Shown piece after piece: positions 30,529 through 40,591 of a stretch of 64,000 nucleotides of DNA. This DNA comes from Orrella marina (GTDB lineage: Bacteria > Pseudomonadota > Gammaproteobacteria > Burkholderiales > Burkholderiaceae_B): the NCBI RefSeq assembly GCF_003058465.1, contig NZ_CP028901.1:1488001-1552000 (forward strand), read 5' to 3'. A program made the translations under genes and the position numbers. Under the pieces are notes generated by a model. The model saw only the letters and a list, made by a program, of their open reading frames with translations, did not search any database and was not told the origin of the DNA. Numbering within the stretch: the stretch's first letter is position 1; each line of letters starts with the position of its first letter.

Positions 30529-32436
30529 CTATTTGGTGACCACACCGAATCGATAGGACAGCGCCGCGCCAATCACATTGGCCTTGAAATCACCGGTAGG
30601 TGCCTGAATGCGTCCTCCGGTCAGCGTGAAAGCCAGATTGTCAGTGATCCGGTAGCCAATACCGGCGTTAACTTGCCAGACAGAGCCGTTACCAGTCGCC
30701 AGAGAGCCTCCCCCGCCTGCACCAACCAGAGCCTCGGCAGTCAGGAACCACTTGCTGGAAAGGTCGGCCTGGACACCTAGCCCGAGCAGACCTGTCATGT
30801 ACGCCCCAGCATCCCCCGTGTAGGCGGCCAGACCCTGTCCAGTCACATACAAGTTGCGATTGATGAAATAGTCCAGCGCAACGCCCATGTTATTCACAGG
30901 CGAGTTGGTGGACTGGGTGCGCCAGTTATCGTCGGCTTTGAGGTAGGTCTGGTTTAATGCCCGAATACGAACGGGAGAAGCCCGATAGGAAGAGAGATTG
31001 ACCAGAGGCTGATCACCTCGTGCAATTCTGGGCGTCCCAAAAACATAGCTCAGATTCAGCCCGAGTTGCATGGCCTTGAAATCACCAGATCCAGCCTTCA
31101 TGCCGCCCAGCGCCAGTTCAAGTGCCCAGCGATCGGTAATCATCTGCTGCAACGCTATCCCGCCGCCGTAGATCAGACCGCCACCGGTTGCCACCGCGCC
31201 ACCACCAGCAGGACCTGCGTTGACGTAGACCTTCAGTCCGGTCGATTCTCCAAGCGGAATCCGGTATCCGAGACCACCCAGAATCTGCATGTATCCGGCA
31301 CTGTCACCAGCAAAGGCACCATCCGCACCCACTGTCATGAACCATCGATCGTCCAGGTAGGACGTCCACTTTGCCCCAACCAGCTGCATCGTGTCGTTCT
31401 GCACGCCCCCACCGCTATTCTTGACTGACGAAGGGATCTTGTATCCGGTCCATCCGACCGCGAACTCCTGCCTGTTTGCCGGCGCCATCAGGCCGCCCTT
31501 CGGACCCAGATTCCCTTTTGGCCAGCCCTTGGTCAGAGCCGTGTAGAAAGGATACTCATACATGATGTACGGCTGCACGCTCTTGACCGACCCGGTCGGA
31601 AACGTGACCCATGAAACGCCAACCCCGATATTGCCCAGCCTGCCCATCTTGTATGTCAGACCACCAGATGCCCGAAACATGAAACCGCCACCGGCTAGCT
31701 CAAGTCCTCCAGCCCCACCCCCGGCACCGACGAACAGACCACCGTTGAGCTGCCAGCTCTCCGAGACTTCCTGACGCGCCTCGCCGGCAAATCCGAGTGT
31801 GATGAAGCCACCCCGGTTGCCTGTCAATGCACCGTAGGTCCCAACGCCTAGCCGGAGGTTCTCGTGAACATCAAACAGCAGATTCGACCCGAGCATGCCC
31901 ATGCGCTCGCCCCCAGGCAAACGCCACACCTCGAAGGTATTATGAAACACGCTTCCGGACGGAACGATACGATCAGCTTGATTGCTGGCAGGTATATCAG
32001 CAGGCACCCAGGGTGAGTACATTCCGTGAGGATCGCCATAGCGGCCCGTCTCATACCGGCCTTTCGGATACCTGCCAGCTCCTGACCTGCTTTGTTCCCG
32101 CCGTTGAATACCTGATGATGAAACCGATCCTGAGCCAGTGGACGAGGTAGATGGATTGCCAGGAGTCTTCGAGATAACTCCAGAACTCGTCTCAGGGGTC
32201 TGTCCTGTGCCCTGGGCGTCGGCTACTGCAGGTAAAGCCAGTCCAGCAGAAGCAGCGATCAGACTGCTCGCCAGAATCGGCGCGACGCCAAAACGCCTGC
32301 TGATCGAACGCAACCTTGATTGCGCGGATTGCTGACCAGCACAACGTTTGTATCGACGCGAGTTTCGATCTACGGGGGTAACAACAATCATGGCTGGACG
32401 ACTGCAAGGCAACTCTGGCATGGTCAATCTGTTCAT
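30529..32436 (-). CDS. Glycine-rich outer-membrane beta-barrel protein (hypothetical)
   Basis: About 635 residues. A hydrophobic signal segment (FGVAPILASSLIAASAGLAL, ending ADAQ) is preceded by an unusually long arginine-rich N-terminus, so the true start may lie downstream. After a Ser/Gly/Arg-rich linker the rest is alternating beta strands with glycine-rich turns (FVGAGGGAGGL, AGPAGGGAVATGGG, VGAGGGGSLATGNG). Two modules are plainly duplicated: ITDRWALELALGG...GDFKAMQLGLNLSYVFG and ITDNLAFTLTGG...GDFKANVIGAALSYRFG. No known family recognised. Confidence 0.75.
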   Translation of the reverse strand: MNRLTMPELPCSRPAMIVVTPVDRNSRRYKRCAGQQSAQSRLRSISRRFGVAPILASSLIAASAGLALPAVADAQGTGQTPETSSGVISKTPGNPSTSSTGSGSVSSSGIQRREQSRSGAGRYPKGRYETGRYGDPHGMYSPWVPADIPASNQADRIVPSGSVFHNTFEVWRLPGGERMGMLGSNLLFDVHENLRLGVGTYGALTGNRGGFITLGFAGEARQEVSESWQLNGGLFVGAGGGAGGLELAGGGFMFRASGGLTYKMGRLGNIGVGVSWVTFPTGSVKSVQPYIMYEYPFYTALTKGWPKGNLGPKGGLMAPANRQEFAVGWTGYKIPSSVKNSGGGVQNDTMQLVGAKWTSYLDDRWFMTVGADGAFAGDSAGYMQILGGLGYRIPLGESTGLKVYVNAGPAGGGAVATGGGLIYGGGIALQQMITDRWALELALGGMKAGSGDFKAMQLGLNLSYVFGTPRIARGDQPLVNLSSYRASPVRIRALNQTYLKADDNWRTQSTNSPVNNMGVALDYFINRNLYVTGQGLAAYTGDAGAYMTGLLGLGVQADLSSKWFLTAEALVGAGGGGSLATGNGSVWQVNAGIGYRITDNLAFTLTGGRIQAPTGDFKANVIGAALSYRFGVVTK

Positions 32437-32538
32437 CAAATTAGAGCGGCACCGAATGGTGATACAACGCCGTCCCGAAATTCAGGATAGTTCACGTGAG
32501 TCCCGATCACCTGTCAGGATCATAATCGCTTGACCGCC

Positions 32539-32751
32539 TCAGGCCTGTGCCTCGATCAATGTAGCTTCGTAACCCACCTCATCAAGCACTGCAATGATCT
32601 CCTGAGGAGACTTCTCGACCAGATTCAGAACTTCGACGATCCGTTCATGCAGATCACAAACCACGTGTGCATCTGAGGACACTTCCCTGATGGCTTTGGT
32701 TATGCTGGCAACACAATGATTGCAACTCATATCTGGAACATGAAACTTCAT
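32539..32751 (-). CDS. Heavy-metal-associated domain protein (CopZ-like)
   Basis: 70 residues, a single HMA ferredoxin-like domain. The metal site is M-S-C-N-H-C at positions 8-13, and the tail VLDEVGYEATLIE is typical. Small soluble chaperones of this kind carry Cu(I) or another soft metal to P-type ATPases or regulators. No metal ATPase or cueR gene is in the window. Confidence 0.9.
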   Translation of the reverse strand: MKFHVPDMSCNHCVASITKAIREVSSDAHVVCDLHERIVEVLNLVEKSPQEIIAVLDEVGYEATLIEAQA

Positions 32752-33323
32752 GAAGAGTCTCCAAGATTATATAAAAACATTAATCGAATCAGGCTCACGC
32801 GCGGCCCGGCTAGCGTCAGGATAGATAGCAAATCAAATGCGGTGGCTCGTTCGTACGTCCTTGCAATGGAGCCCAAACAGAACGGACAACCTCTGGCTAC
32901 TTCCGCGCGTGTGAACCGTTGATCATACCGAAACTATGCGGGTGATCAGGCGACTGGACTGTCGGCAGAGAAACCAGACTCTCTCTTGCGCGGCTGTGCT
33001 CGCTGACAGTTGCTCTGACAGCGACAAAGAGAACTTCTAGATAATTACTGACAAGTGGCATCATACGTCCACACGTCGTCTCCATCCACCAAAACTCATA
33101 TGTTGTACGTCCTTGATTACGCACGATCGCTCTATCCTGTCCGACGAGCACTACTTTTGCGATGTCAGATAGCGATCCTCCAGAAATCTCGTTCGAGCTC
33201 GGGGCTAAGCAACAACCCAATGGAAGCCTTCCCTGCCTGGTACGTTTACTGGTATCCACTTACGTCGCTTGTCACATGCACAGATTGCTTACACTACTGC
33301 CAACTCGCTGCTATTGAACCACC
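32752..33323. other. Gap without a supported gene
   Basis: 572 bases between divergent genes with no convincing frame, repeat or hairpin. It should contain promoters for the HMA protein and the reductase. Confidence 0.35.
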
Positions 33324-34679
33324 ATGATCCATACACCTTTGCCCGCCGGCATGACCAACTCTGATGTCAATGTCGATCGCTCCAACAGTCCGCCTGTTGA
33401 TCCGACATTTGACCAACCAATCAAAGCAGATTCGGAGGTTCTCATCATTGGCGCAGGACCTGCGGGTTGTGCAGCTGCGATCACGCTCGCACGAGCAGGC
33501 AGACAAGTGCGAATAATCGACCAGCACACTTTCCCGCGTGACAAAGTGTGCGGTGACGGACTCATACCTGACAGCCTGCAAGCACTCGAAGCCCTTGGGG
33601 TGCTTGACACTGTCCTGGAACGGGCAACACTTGTCAAAGGTCTCGCGTGTCATGGTCCGGCTGGCGGAACGCTACATATTCCAGGCAAGCTTGCCGTGCT
33701 GCCCAGAAGGGATCTGGACATGATCCTGGTCAGAAAGGCACTCGACGAGGGTGCCGAGATGATTGCATCGGCTCGTTTCAATGCGGTGCTAACCGAGCAA
33801 GACAGCCAGGGACAAGAGCAGGTAGTTGGTGCGAATATCACCATCGGCGACAGGGCAACAGGGTCTCAACTGGATCTGCGCGCCCGCTGGGTCATCCTGG
33901 CAACAGGCGCCGCTGCAGGTCCACTGAAAGCGGCCCAGGTCTGCGAACGCTCATTGCCATCTGCGATGGCGCTCCGGACATATGTGCGCAACCCTGACTG
34001 GGCCGACCGGCTCGAACACCTGGAGATCAGCTGGCACCGGTCTTACGCCCCAGGTTATGGCTGGGTGTTTCCAGCCCCTGACGGACTGTTCAATGTCGGC
34101 GTGGGCCTGTATGGCATGCACAACCCGACGCTCAAGGACAAGATCAGACACATGGTCAGCGGATCTCCCGCTCGAACCAATAAATTGAATCTACATGGAC
34201 TTTTTGAACGATTTGTGCAGAGTAGCCCTCGCGTGCGCGATCTCGTCGAGGGAGGTGAGATTGTTGCAGACATCAAAGGGGCGCCACTACGTTGTTCGCT
34301 GGAAGGGGCCTCTCCATCCAGACCAGGGATGCTGGTCACCGGCGAGGCACTCGGTAGCACTTACGCACTGACAGGAGAAGGAATTGGCAAGGCCATGGAA
34401 ACTGGCATGCTCGCCGCACAGGCGATTCTGTCCAACACGTCTGATCAAGTAAAAGTCAGTCAAGCGTATCAACAGGCACTCGATAGCATTCGACCCAAGT
34501 TTGCAATTTACCAGCGTGCCAACATCATCAACCAGATGCCATGGCTGATCAACCTGGCCATCAGGCGTGGCAACGCCAGTCCAAGACTCGTTAACCGGAT
34601 GAGTCTGGTACTCGAAGAGAAAGCCAATCCAGCCCGATTGTTCACTTTCAGGGGTGCCTGGAAGTTTCTGACTGAGTGA
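33324..34679 (+). CDS. Geranylgeranyl reductase family FAD-dependent oxidoreductase
   Basis: 451 residues. The dinucleotide motif IIGAGPAGCAAA starts near residue 41, followed by QHTFPRDKVCGDGL, the hallmark PxxKxCGxG of geranylgeranyl reductases and related flavoproteins. The second FAD motif is MLVTGEALGSTYALTGEGIG. In bacteria without phototrophy these enzymes saturate or modify isoprenoid or lipid chains; the substrate here is unknown. Start at 33324 or Met10. The 285-base gap downstream shows nothing clear. Confidence 0.85.
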   Translation: MIHTPLPAGMTNSDVNVDRSNSPPVDPTFDQPIKADSEVLIIGAGPAGCAAAITLARAGRQVRIIDQHTFPRDKVCGDGLIPDSLQALEALGVLDTVLERATLVKGLACHGPAGGTLHIPGKLAVLPRRDLDMILVRKALDEGAEMIASARFNAVLTEQDSQGQEQVVGANITIGDRATGSQLDLRARWVILATGAAAGPLKAAQVCERSLPSAMALRTYVRNPDWADRLEHLEISWHRSYAPGYGWVFPAPDGLFNVGVGLYGMHNPTLKDKIRHMVSGSPARTNKLNLHGLFERFVQSSPRVRDLVEGGEIVADIKGAPLRCSLEGASPSRPGMLVTGEALGSTYALTGEGIGKAMETGMLAAQAILSNTSDQVKVSQAYQQALDSIRPKFAIYQRANIINQMPWLINLAIRRGNASPRLVNRMSLVLEEKANPARLFTFRGAWKFLTE

Positions 34680-34964
34680 GCGCCCTGGCATTCTGCGGTT
34701 GCGAAATGATTCGACATGTTATTTAGTGAGCAAGAGATGCGCAGAACTGATTCCAACAGCCCACTGGTCTACAATCTGCTCCAACGGGAATCACAAGCCA
34801 CCTATGGTCCAGTCTCCTGCAACAACTGCCTGACAGAGAATCGGCCGGACCAGAAACCAGCGACACGATAGGCTTGGCAAGTGCGGCTGTTGATTACTTT
34901 ATGAACCTCTCCTGATTTCATTGCAGACCACATCGTTCGTGGTCCATAACCTGAAACCACACTC

Positions 34965-35941
34965 ATGGCTGTCTTCACACATGTCAGCGAAAGCGACGCG
35001 AATCAGTTGCTAGCTGACTACGATCTGGGCTCACTCGTCAGTCTGACGGGCATTCCTGCCGGAATCGAGAACTCGAATTTTTTTCTCACCACCTCGCAAG
35101 GCGAGTTTGTATTGACTGTGTTTGAGGTACTGGAAGCAGCCCAACTGCCCTTTTACGTCGAACTCATGCACCACCTTGCCAGCCGCCAAGTCCCTGTGCC
35201 GATGCCTCAGACTCGTCGTGATGGAGTGCGCATCAGCAACCTTCACGACAAGCCGGCTATCATCGTGACCCGGTTAGCGGGTGGATGGGTGCGTCAGCCT
35301 TCGGCCGCTCATTGCGAAATTGCTGCACGCACCATGGCGCAAACGCATCTCGCGGCCAAAGACTTTGTGATTCACCAGCCTAATCTTCGGGGGCTCGACT
35401 GGTGGAAAGTCACAGCTCCCAAAATCATCCATCACCTGTCCAGGAGCCAGCGCGACTTGCTTGAAAGTACCCTGCTCGACCAGACTGAACTCGCTGCTGA
35501 CGGAAAACTGGATACCTTACCCGCGGGTCCAGCCCATTGCGACTATTTCAGAGACAACGTGCTGTTTAGTGGCACTCCAGAAGCTCCTGAAATGGGGGAG
35601 TGATCGATTTTTATTTTGCAGGATGTGATCACTGGCTCTTCGACCTGGCCGTCGCCGTCAACGACTGGTGCGTCGATATCGAGACCGGTGAACTGGACTC
35701 AGTCCTTCTGAACGCCTGGTTGCGCGGATACACGTCGATCAGGTCGTTCGAGCCTTGTGAACGTGCAGTTTGGCCACAGTTTCTCCGGGCAGCCGCCTTG
35801 CGGTTCTGGATTTCGCGGCTTTTTGACTTTTACAACCCGCGACCTGCGGAAACGCTCAAACCACATGATCCAACTCAGTTCGAACGCATTTTGCGACTTC
35901 GCACCGAGAGTGTGATCGAACCTTTACTCGAGAAGTACTGA
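34965..35941 (+). pseudogene. thrB: Homoserine kinase (type II), frameshifted
   Basis: Threonine-pathway enzyme of the APH/choline-kinase fold. The first frame runs from FTHVSESDANQLLADYDLG through AGIENSNFFLTT to the catalytic loop PAGPAHCDYFRDNVLF; it then meets a run of five G (35594-35598). With one more G the protein continues as [20 protein letters not shown] to [14 protein letters not shown], 325 residues in all, the usual size. The stop overlaps the next start (TGATG). As threonine synthesis normally needs this gene, a sequencing slip is likely. Confidence 0.9.
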
Positions 35942-36747
35942 TGCAAGCTGTTAATTTGCCTGCTGCCGCTGGATGGCAATGGATCAGAATGGGATGGGAG
36001 CTGTTCCGACTCCAGCCAGCTGCCATTCTGACCTGGACAATGCTGATCAGCCTGGTGTTGATCTTCTCGATGATGGCAGCACCGATCGGCCCGCTAATTT
36101 TCATCGCTTTCGTACCAACCATCACATACCTGACCTTGTCGGCGTGCCGTAGCGTACACACCGGCAAGCGGCTACTACCTTCAGAGTGGTTTGCGCCACT
36201 GAAACAAAAAGGCCTGTTCCGAAAGCTGATCAAACTTGGCGGAATCTATGTTGCCATCTGCCTGATTGCGGGTCTCATTGCCTTTCTTCCGTTCTCGGCG
36301 CAATTGTCTGAAGCCATGCAAATTGTGGTCGATACAGAAGACCTCGCTCCGCTCATGGAAGCACTGAATACGCCCATGATGATTTTCGGGGTGTTCTATT
36401 TCTTACTGGCGGCATTGTTCTGGTATGCCCCGGTTCTGATTGGCTGGCATGGAACAACCATTTCGCAGTCTCTTTTTTTCAGTGCGGTCGCGTGCTGGCG
36501 AAACAAGTGGGCACTGGTCGTGTACGCCGTGATCTGGGCATTCATTTTCAGCGGGGTAGATCTGCTGCTAGGTATCATGATCTCCATCGGTATCCCGATA
36601 AGTCTTATCGCTGCGCTGCAGGTTCCCGCCAACATTCTGGCAGGTAGTGTGCTGTATTGCAGCTTCTATCCGACATATATCACCGTATTCGGACAGGACA
36701 GGATTGCGCGAGAGATCGATCAATCCACTTCAGGCACAGAGCGCTGA
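35941..36747 (+). CDS. BPSS1780 family membrane protein
   Basis: 268 residues with about six transmembrane segments. The beginning (LPAAAGWQWIRMGWELFRLQPA) and the Burkholderiales distribution place it in the BPSS1780 family of unknown function. Its ATG overlaps the thrB stop, and pairing with thrB is usual in related genomes as far as I recall. Confidence 0.85.
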   Translation: MQAVNLPAAAGWQWIRMGWELFRLQPAAILTWTMLISLVLIFSMMAAPIGPLIFIAFVPTITYLTLSACRSVHTGKRLLPSEWFAPLKQKGLFRKLIKLGGIYVAICLIAGLIAFLPFSAQLSEAMQIVVDTEDLAPLMEALNTPMMIFGVFYFLLAALFWYAPVLIGWHGTTISQSLFFSAVACWRNKWALVVYAVIWAFIFSGVDLLLGIMISIGIPISLIAALQVPANILAGSVLYCSFYPTYITVFGQDRIAREIDQSTSGTER

Positions 36748-36755
36748 CTGAACCA

Positions 36756-36776
36756 CCCCATGGCTAAAGCCAGGGG
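36756..36776. terminator. Hairpin between convergent genes
   Basis: CCCC-A-TGGC/GCCA-GGGG around a TAAA loop, one bulged A. It lies between the BPSS1780-type gene (+) and the end of the Tad operon (-), and could serve both. No T-run on either side. Confidence 0.4.
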
Positions 36777-36831
36777 CTTGCGATCACAGTTGGTCACTCG
36801 ACAAGACTGTTCATTCACCGCGCCTGGAGGT

Positions 36832-37191
36832 TCAGATGTGCATAGGTGAATCAATCTTTCGCTGTTGCTGAATGGCCGCTTTCAGGCGTCGTAACTGTTC
36901 GCAAAGACACTGATCTGACTGCAGAGCTATCAATTCGATGACAGAGCAAGCTTGCGCACAAACAAGCATTCGACCAGGTGACACCCTAGGATAGACACGT
37001 ACAATCTGGTCACATTGATCCAGAAAATATATGCTGAGATCAAAGCGCATTCCGAATGTGTGCACTGCGTTACATGGTCGTATCCAGAGCCCCTGAGTGC
37101 CTGACATAGTTCGCACGCCGAGCAGGCCAGCAAGACGCGTACGCCAGGTGCCAGCTACCTCCAGTGAGATTGTTTCTGGCTTAGAAAGCAT
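36832..37191 (-). CDS. DUF192 family protein at the end of the Tad operon
   Basis: 119 residues from the ATG at 37191, which has GGAG upstream and overlaps the tadC stop by 11 bases, so it is co-translated with tadC. The DUF192 core (RLAGLLGVRTMSGTQGLWIRPC, THFGMRFDLSIYFLD-like, IVRVYPRVSPGRML) is complete. The fold is a small beta barrel of unknown function, often secreted, but no signal peptide is seen here. Its place in the operon suggests a link to the pilus. Confidence 0.85.
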   Translation of the reverse strand: MLSKPETISLEVAGTWRTRLAGLLGVRTMSGTQGLWIRPCNAVHTFGMRFDLSIYFLDQCDQIVRVYPRVSPGRMLVCAQACSVIELIALQSDQCLCEQLRRLKAAIQQQRKIDSPMHI

Positions 37192-38065
37192 CCGCCACTC
37201 CGACCCAGATCGAGAATGCCAACACAAGAAACGTACTGGGAAAGAAGCACATCACCAGCGGCAACAACATCCGCATGGGTGCCTGAGCAGCCCTACGCTC
37301 TGCCGCCAGTAGATGATCCTGTCTGAGCTGACCAGACTGGGAATGGAGGCTGGCCGCCAACGCCGAGCCAGTCCGCTCTGCCTGAATCATCGCGATACAC
37401 AGGCGCTGAAGTGAGCCCTGGGTGCTCTTGTTCATGAGACGAGTAAGAGCCTCGACACGGGTGCTGCCCGCTCGCACGTCAAACAGCCAGTCGCGCCACA
37501 ACATACGCAACGGACCGTCAGGCATGTACTTCAGCACCACCAACAAGCCAGCATTGAAGCTCATGCCGGCACTCAGGCACAAACACAGCATGTCTAGAAA
37601 CCCGGGCAGATGCATCGCGATCCTTGAACTGTAGGCCCGCTGACGCTGACCAACCCAGGACTCAATCAGAAACACTGCTATCAACATGCAAACAGGGATC
37701 ATCCATGTGGACACCTCACACAGAACGCCCAGGATGCCTGCGCACAGAACGCACCCGACATGAAGCAAAACAAGATCGGTCACCTGCCAGCGAATCAACC
37801 CGGCATGCATCAGCTTGCGCTCGATCGCTATGCGCATCGACCAACTCATCTGACGCAAGGTAAAACTCCGAACCCACTCCATGGGTGACTGTACTGCAGC
37901 CGTCCCTCCGACTGGCCCAGACCCATTTCGATTATCAGCTCTCGACTTACTTCGCACACCAGAAAACAGCCAGATCAGAAGCACACTCCATCCGATCATG
38001 ACAACCAGCAGAAGCAGCATCGCGGAGTCCGCTCCGGCATCCACCACATCAGCCATATCCATCAT
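37181..38065 (-). CDS. tadC: Tad pilus inner-membrane protein TadC
   Basis: 294 residues, GspF/T2SF-domain platform protein. Hydrophobic helices near the N-terminus, in the middle and at the C-terminus flank a cytoplasmic helical domain (FLDMLCLCLSAGMSFNAGLL ... LMNKSTQGSLQRLCIAMIQAERTGSALAASL). It overlaps tadB by four bases and partners it as the platform on which TadA acts. Confidence 0.9.
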   Translation of the reverse strand: MMDMADVVDAGADSAMLLLLVVMIGWSVLLIWLFSGVRSKSRADNRNGSGPVGGTAAVQSPMEWVRSFTLRQMSWSMRIAIERKLMHAGLIRWQVTDLVLLHVGCVLCAGILGVLCEVSTWMIPVCMLIAVFLIESWVGQRQRAYSSRIAMHLPGFLDMLCLCLSAGMSFNAGLLVVLKYMPDGPLRMLWRDWLFDVRAGSTRVEALTRLMNKSTQGSLQRLCIAMIQAERTGSALAASLHSQSGQLRQDHLLAAERRAAQAPMRMLLPLVMCFFPSTFLVLAFSIWVGVADAF

Positions 38066-38934
38066 CCATGAGCCACCTGGTGTGCAATTCTTCTGAGCCA
38101 GAGTAATCCCAGCCCTTCAAGCACACCGAGTGTCAGCAACAGTAACTGCCCCGGAGTTGTCTGAACCAGCATCGGCCAGAAGCGATCATCCATCTGCGCA
38201 AGCACCATCATCAATCCAACAGGCAGACAACCCATCACCCATGCCTGCATCCAGCCCTGTGACATCAGTGCCTGGGCTCGTTGCTGGACTTGGTGCTCAC
38301 TGACCAGACTCGACGCCGTGCGGGATAGCATGTCAGCCATTGGACCACCGGTCTGAACCGCGACCATCATGGTTGCGCCCACTGCCCGGACCCCTGGGCA
38401 AGGCATGCGCATCATCAGATGTTGCAGAGCGTTCTCCAGACTCACACCGAGTCTGATCTCGCGTGCAACAACCGAGAATTCCTGTGCCAAGGGGGCCGGC
38501 GAGTACTGCACCAGCATCTGTAGTCCGGAAACGAGACTAGTTCCTGCGCTCAGTGATGAAGACAGGGACTGCAGCGCATCTGGCAACTGCCCCTCAAAGC
38601 GCTTTAGCCGCCGAGATTTGGCGTAGCGAATCAGTAAGCCAGGTGCCGTCAGGCAGGTCACCGCGAGTAACACAGCAATGAACCCGTTCGCCCCCAGCCA
38701 CAACGAGAAAAAAAACACGGTGACGGCTAGCCATGCCATGGCCGGCCAGAGCAGCTTGACATCAAGAAACACGTACAGATCGCGCAAGTTGTGGGCCGCA
38801 TCATGTGTATAACGTTCGCGATACCGCTGCATGGCACGCACGAAACTACGCTGGACACTCAGCGTCAACAGACCGGTCGAGACACCTGCACATAACAGAA
38901 TGGTCAGGCGTCCCATATCCATTTCATCGCTCAT
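38062..38934 (-). CDS. tadB: Tad pilus inner-membrane protein TadB
   Basis: About 290 residues from the ATG at 38934, preceded by AGGAAAG; an in-frame ATG at 38955 is an alternative and a longer frame enters tadA. T2SF domain with FEGQLPDALQSLSSSLSAGTS and AREIRLGVSLENALQHLMMR, flanked by transmembrane helices. Forms the platform with TadC. Confidence 0.9.
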   Translation of the reverse strand: MSDEMDMGRLTILLCAGVSTGLLTLSVQRSFVRAMQRYRERYTHDAAHNLRDLYVFLDVKLLWPAMAWLAVTVFFFSLWLGANGFIAVLLAVTCLTAPGLLIRYAKSRRLKRFEGQLPDALQSLSSSLSAGTSLVSGLQMLVQYSPAPLAQEFSVVAREIRLGVSLENALQHLMMRMPCPGVRAVGATMMVAVQTGGPMADMLSRTASSLVSEHQVQQRAQALMSQGWMQAWVMGCLPVGLMMVLAQMDDRFWPMLVQTTPGQLLLLTLGVLEGLGLLWLRRIAHQVAHG

Positions 38935-38965
38935 GAATTCTTTCCTGTTTGCCATATGATCTGCC

Positions 38966-40591
38966 TCAGGCAGCCTCGGTTTGATCCCCAAACCAATCCG
39001 GATCCACCGGGACATCGCATTCACGCCAACTCTCCACGAAGCTCGGCACCACTCCTTGCCAGACGAACTTGCGCGAGCCTCGATGAAACCGCAAGATCGG
39101 TTGCATCTGTATCTGACCGGACTCCATCCCGGTTACTTCGTCGACTGCAACCAACATACGCGACCCATCTGGCAGGCGCGAAAGCTGCACAATCATCTGG
39201 ACAGACCGGGAAACAAGCTCGCGAATAGCCAGCAACGGCAACTGGGCACTTGCCATCAGAACCATGGTTTCAAGTCTCGACACGGCGTCTCTGGGCGTAT
39301 TCGCATGCAACGTGCTCATTGATCCTTCATGGCCCGTATTCATGGCAGACAACATATCCAGGGCTTCGGCACCACGACACTCACCGACAATGATTCTGTC
39401 CGGACGCATCCGCAATGCGTTACGAACCAGGGATCGAATATTGATTTCCCCTCGACCTTCTGCGTTGCTCGGCCGCGCCTCGAGACTCAACACATGGGGA
39501 TGTTCTATCCGCAACTCCGCTGCATCCTCTATCGTGATCAGCCTTTCATGGTCTGGCACCTGACTGGTCAGCACATTGAGCAAAGTCGTCTTGCCTGAGC
39601 CAGTTCCACCAGAAATCAGAAGACTGACGCGCTGCTCGATGCAGCGGCACAGAAATCTGGCAAGGCTGTGACTGATGCATCCGCGGTCAAGTAAATCTGC
39701 AAGCCGCATAGGGTTGACGGGAAACTTCCGAATCGTCACGCAGGAACCAGCAACACTGATCGGCGTGAGCACAGCATTGACCCTCGATCCATCTGGAAGT
39801 CGAGCATCAACCATGGGGCTTGCATCATCGATGCGACGCCCGATCGGATAGATAATGCGCTCAATGACCGAGCGCACTGCCGCCTCGCTAGAGAAGGTCG
39901 CCGTGTGCAAGTGGACACGACCACCAGACTCCACGAAGATCCTGTCGTGACGATTCACCATGATTTCACTGACACTCGCATCCTCAAGCAGGCTCTGCAG
40001 GGGGCCATAACCCACAGCATCCGATACCACCGCACCGACAAGGTGTTCTCGCCGCGACTCGCTCAGCTCGGGCGCATGCTGCCCAATCAAGTCTCGCACA
40101 ATGGCATCGCACCGCTCCCGGAGCATGCCATCAGGCAGGTTGGCCAGGTCGTGCTTGCGCACGTCCATCTGCCGCACCAGTGCTGCATGAAGCGTGGCCC
40201 GCAAGGACTGATCGACTGCAGCTTTGTCGACAGCCGAGACCGCATCGCATGTTGCGTAGTCGCCCGAGTGAGCAAATCCATCGTGATCAAGTTCCGCCAT
40301 GAGCGAACCTGATTGCACCCTCATCCTGCAAGGTCCGAATACGACATCATCGGTGGGTAGCAACGGAAAGTGCTGGGCCACCCGTGTGCCGTTGACACGC
40401 GTACCTCCCAGCGAGCCCATGTCCTCAAGCTGCAAGTACTCTCCCAGTCGCGTCAATCGCACATGCTCACGCCCCACTCTCCAGTGGTTGATACGCAGGT
40501 GACATTCACTATCGCGCCCGATGAGGCAGGGAGGCTCAATGCGCTCGATCCGACTCGTCCCATCCTCAAAATCAAGGTAGATCTCGATCAT
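38966..40591 (-). CDS. tadA: Tad secretion ATPase TadA/CpaF with N-terminal FHA domain
   Basis: 541 residues. Residues 1-95 are a forkhead-associated domain: G25-R26 in CLIGRDSECHLRI, REHVRL near 41-46 and EDMGSLGGTRVNG at 56-68. A linker is followed by the CpaF-type ATPase with Walker A GGTGSGKTT (328-336), RIIVGECRGAEALDMLSAMN as the Walker B region and the His box TGHEGSMSTLHAN. It powers pilin assembly. The FHA part would bind phosphothreonine, suggesting kinase control. It overlaps rcpA by four bases. Confidence 0.93.
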   Translation of the reverse strand: MIEIYLDFEDGTSRIERIEPPCLIGRDSECHLRINHWRVGREHVRLTRLGEYLQLEDMGSLGGTRVNGTRVAQHFPLLPTDDVVFGPCRMRVQSGSLMAELDHDGFAHSGDYATCDAVSAVDKAAVDQSLRATLHAALVRQMDVRKHDLANLPDGMLRERCDAIVRDLIGQHAPELSESRREHLVGAVVSDAVGYGPLQSLLEDASVSEIMVNRHDRIFVESGGRVHLHTATFSSEAAVRSVIERIIYPIGRRIDDASPMVDARLPDGSRVNAVLTPISVAGSCVTIRKFPVNPMRLADLLDRGCISHSLARFLCRCIEQRVSLLISGGTGSGKTTLLNVLTSQVPDHERLITIEDAAELRIEHPHVLSLEARPSNAEGRGEINIRSLVRNALRMRPDRIIVGECRGAEALDMLSAMNTGHEGSMSTLHANTPRDAVSRLETMVLMASAQLPLLAIRELVSRSVQMIVQLSRLPDGSRMLVAVDEVTGMESGQIQMQPILRFHRGSRKFVWQGVVPSFVESWRECDVPVDPDWFGDQTEAA

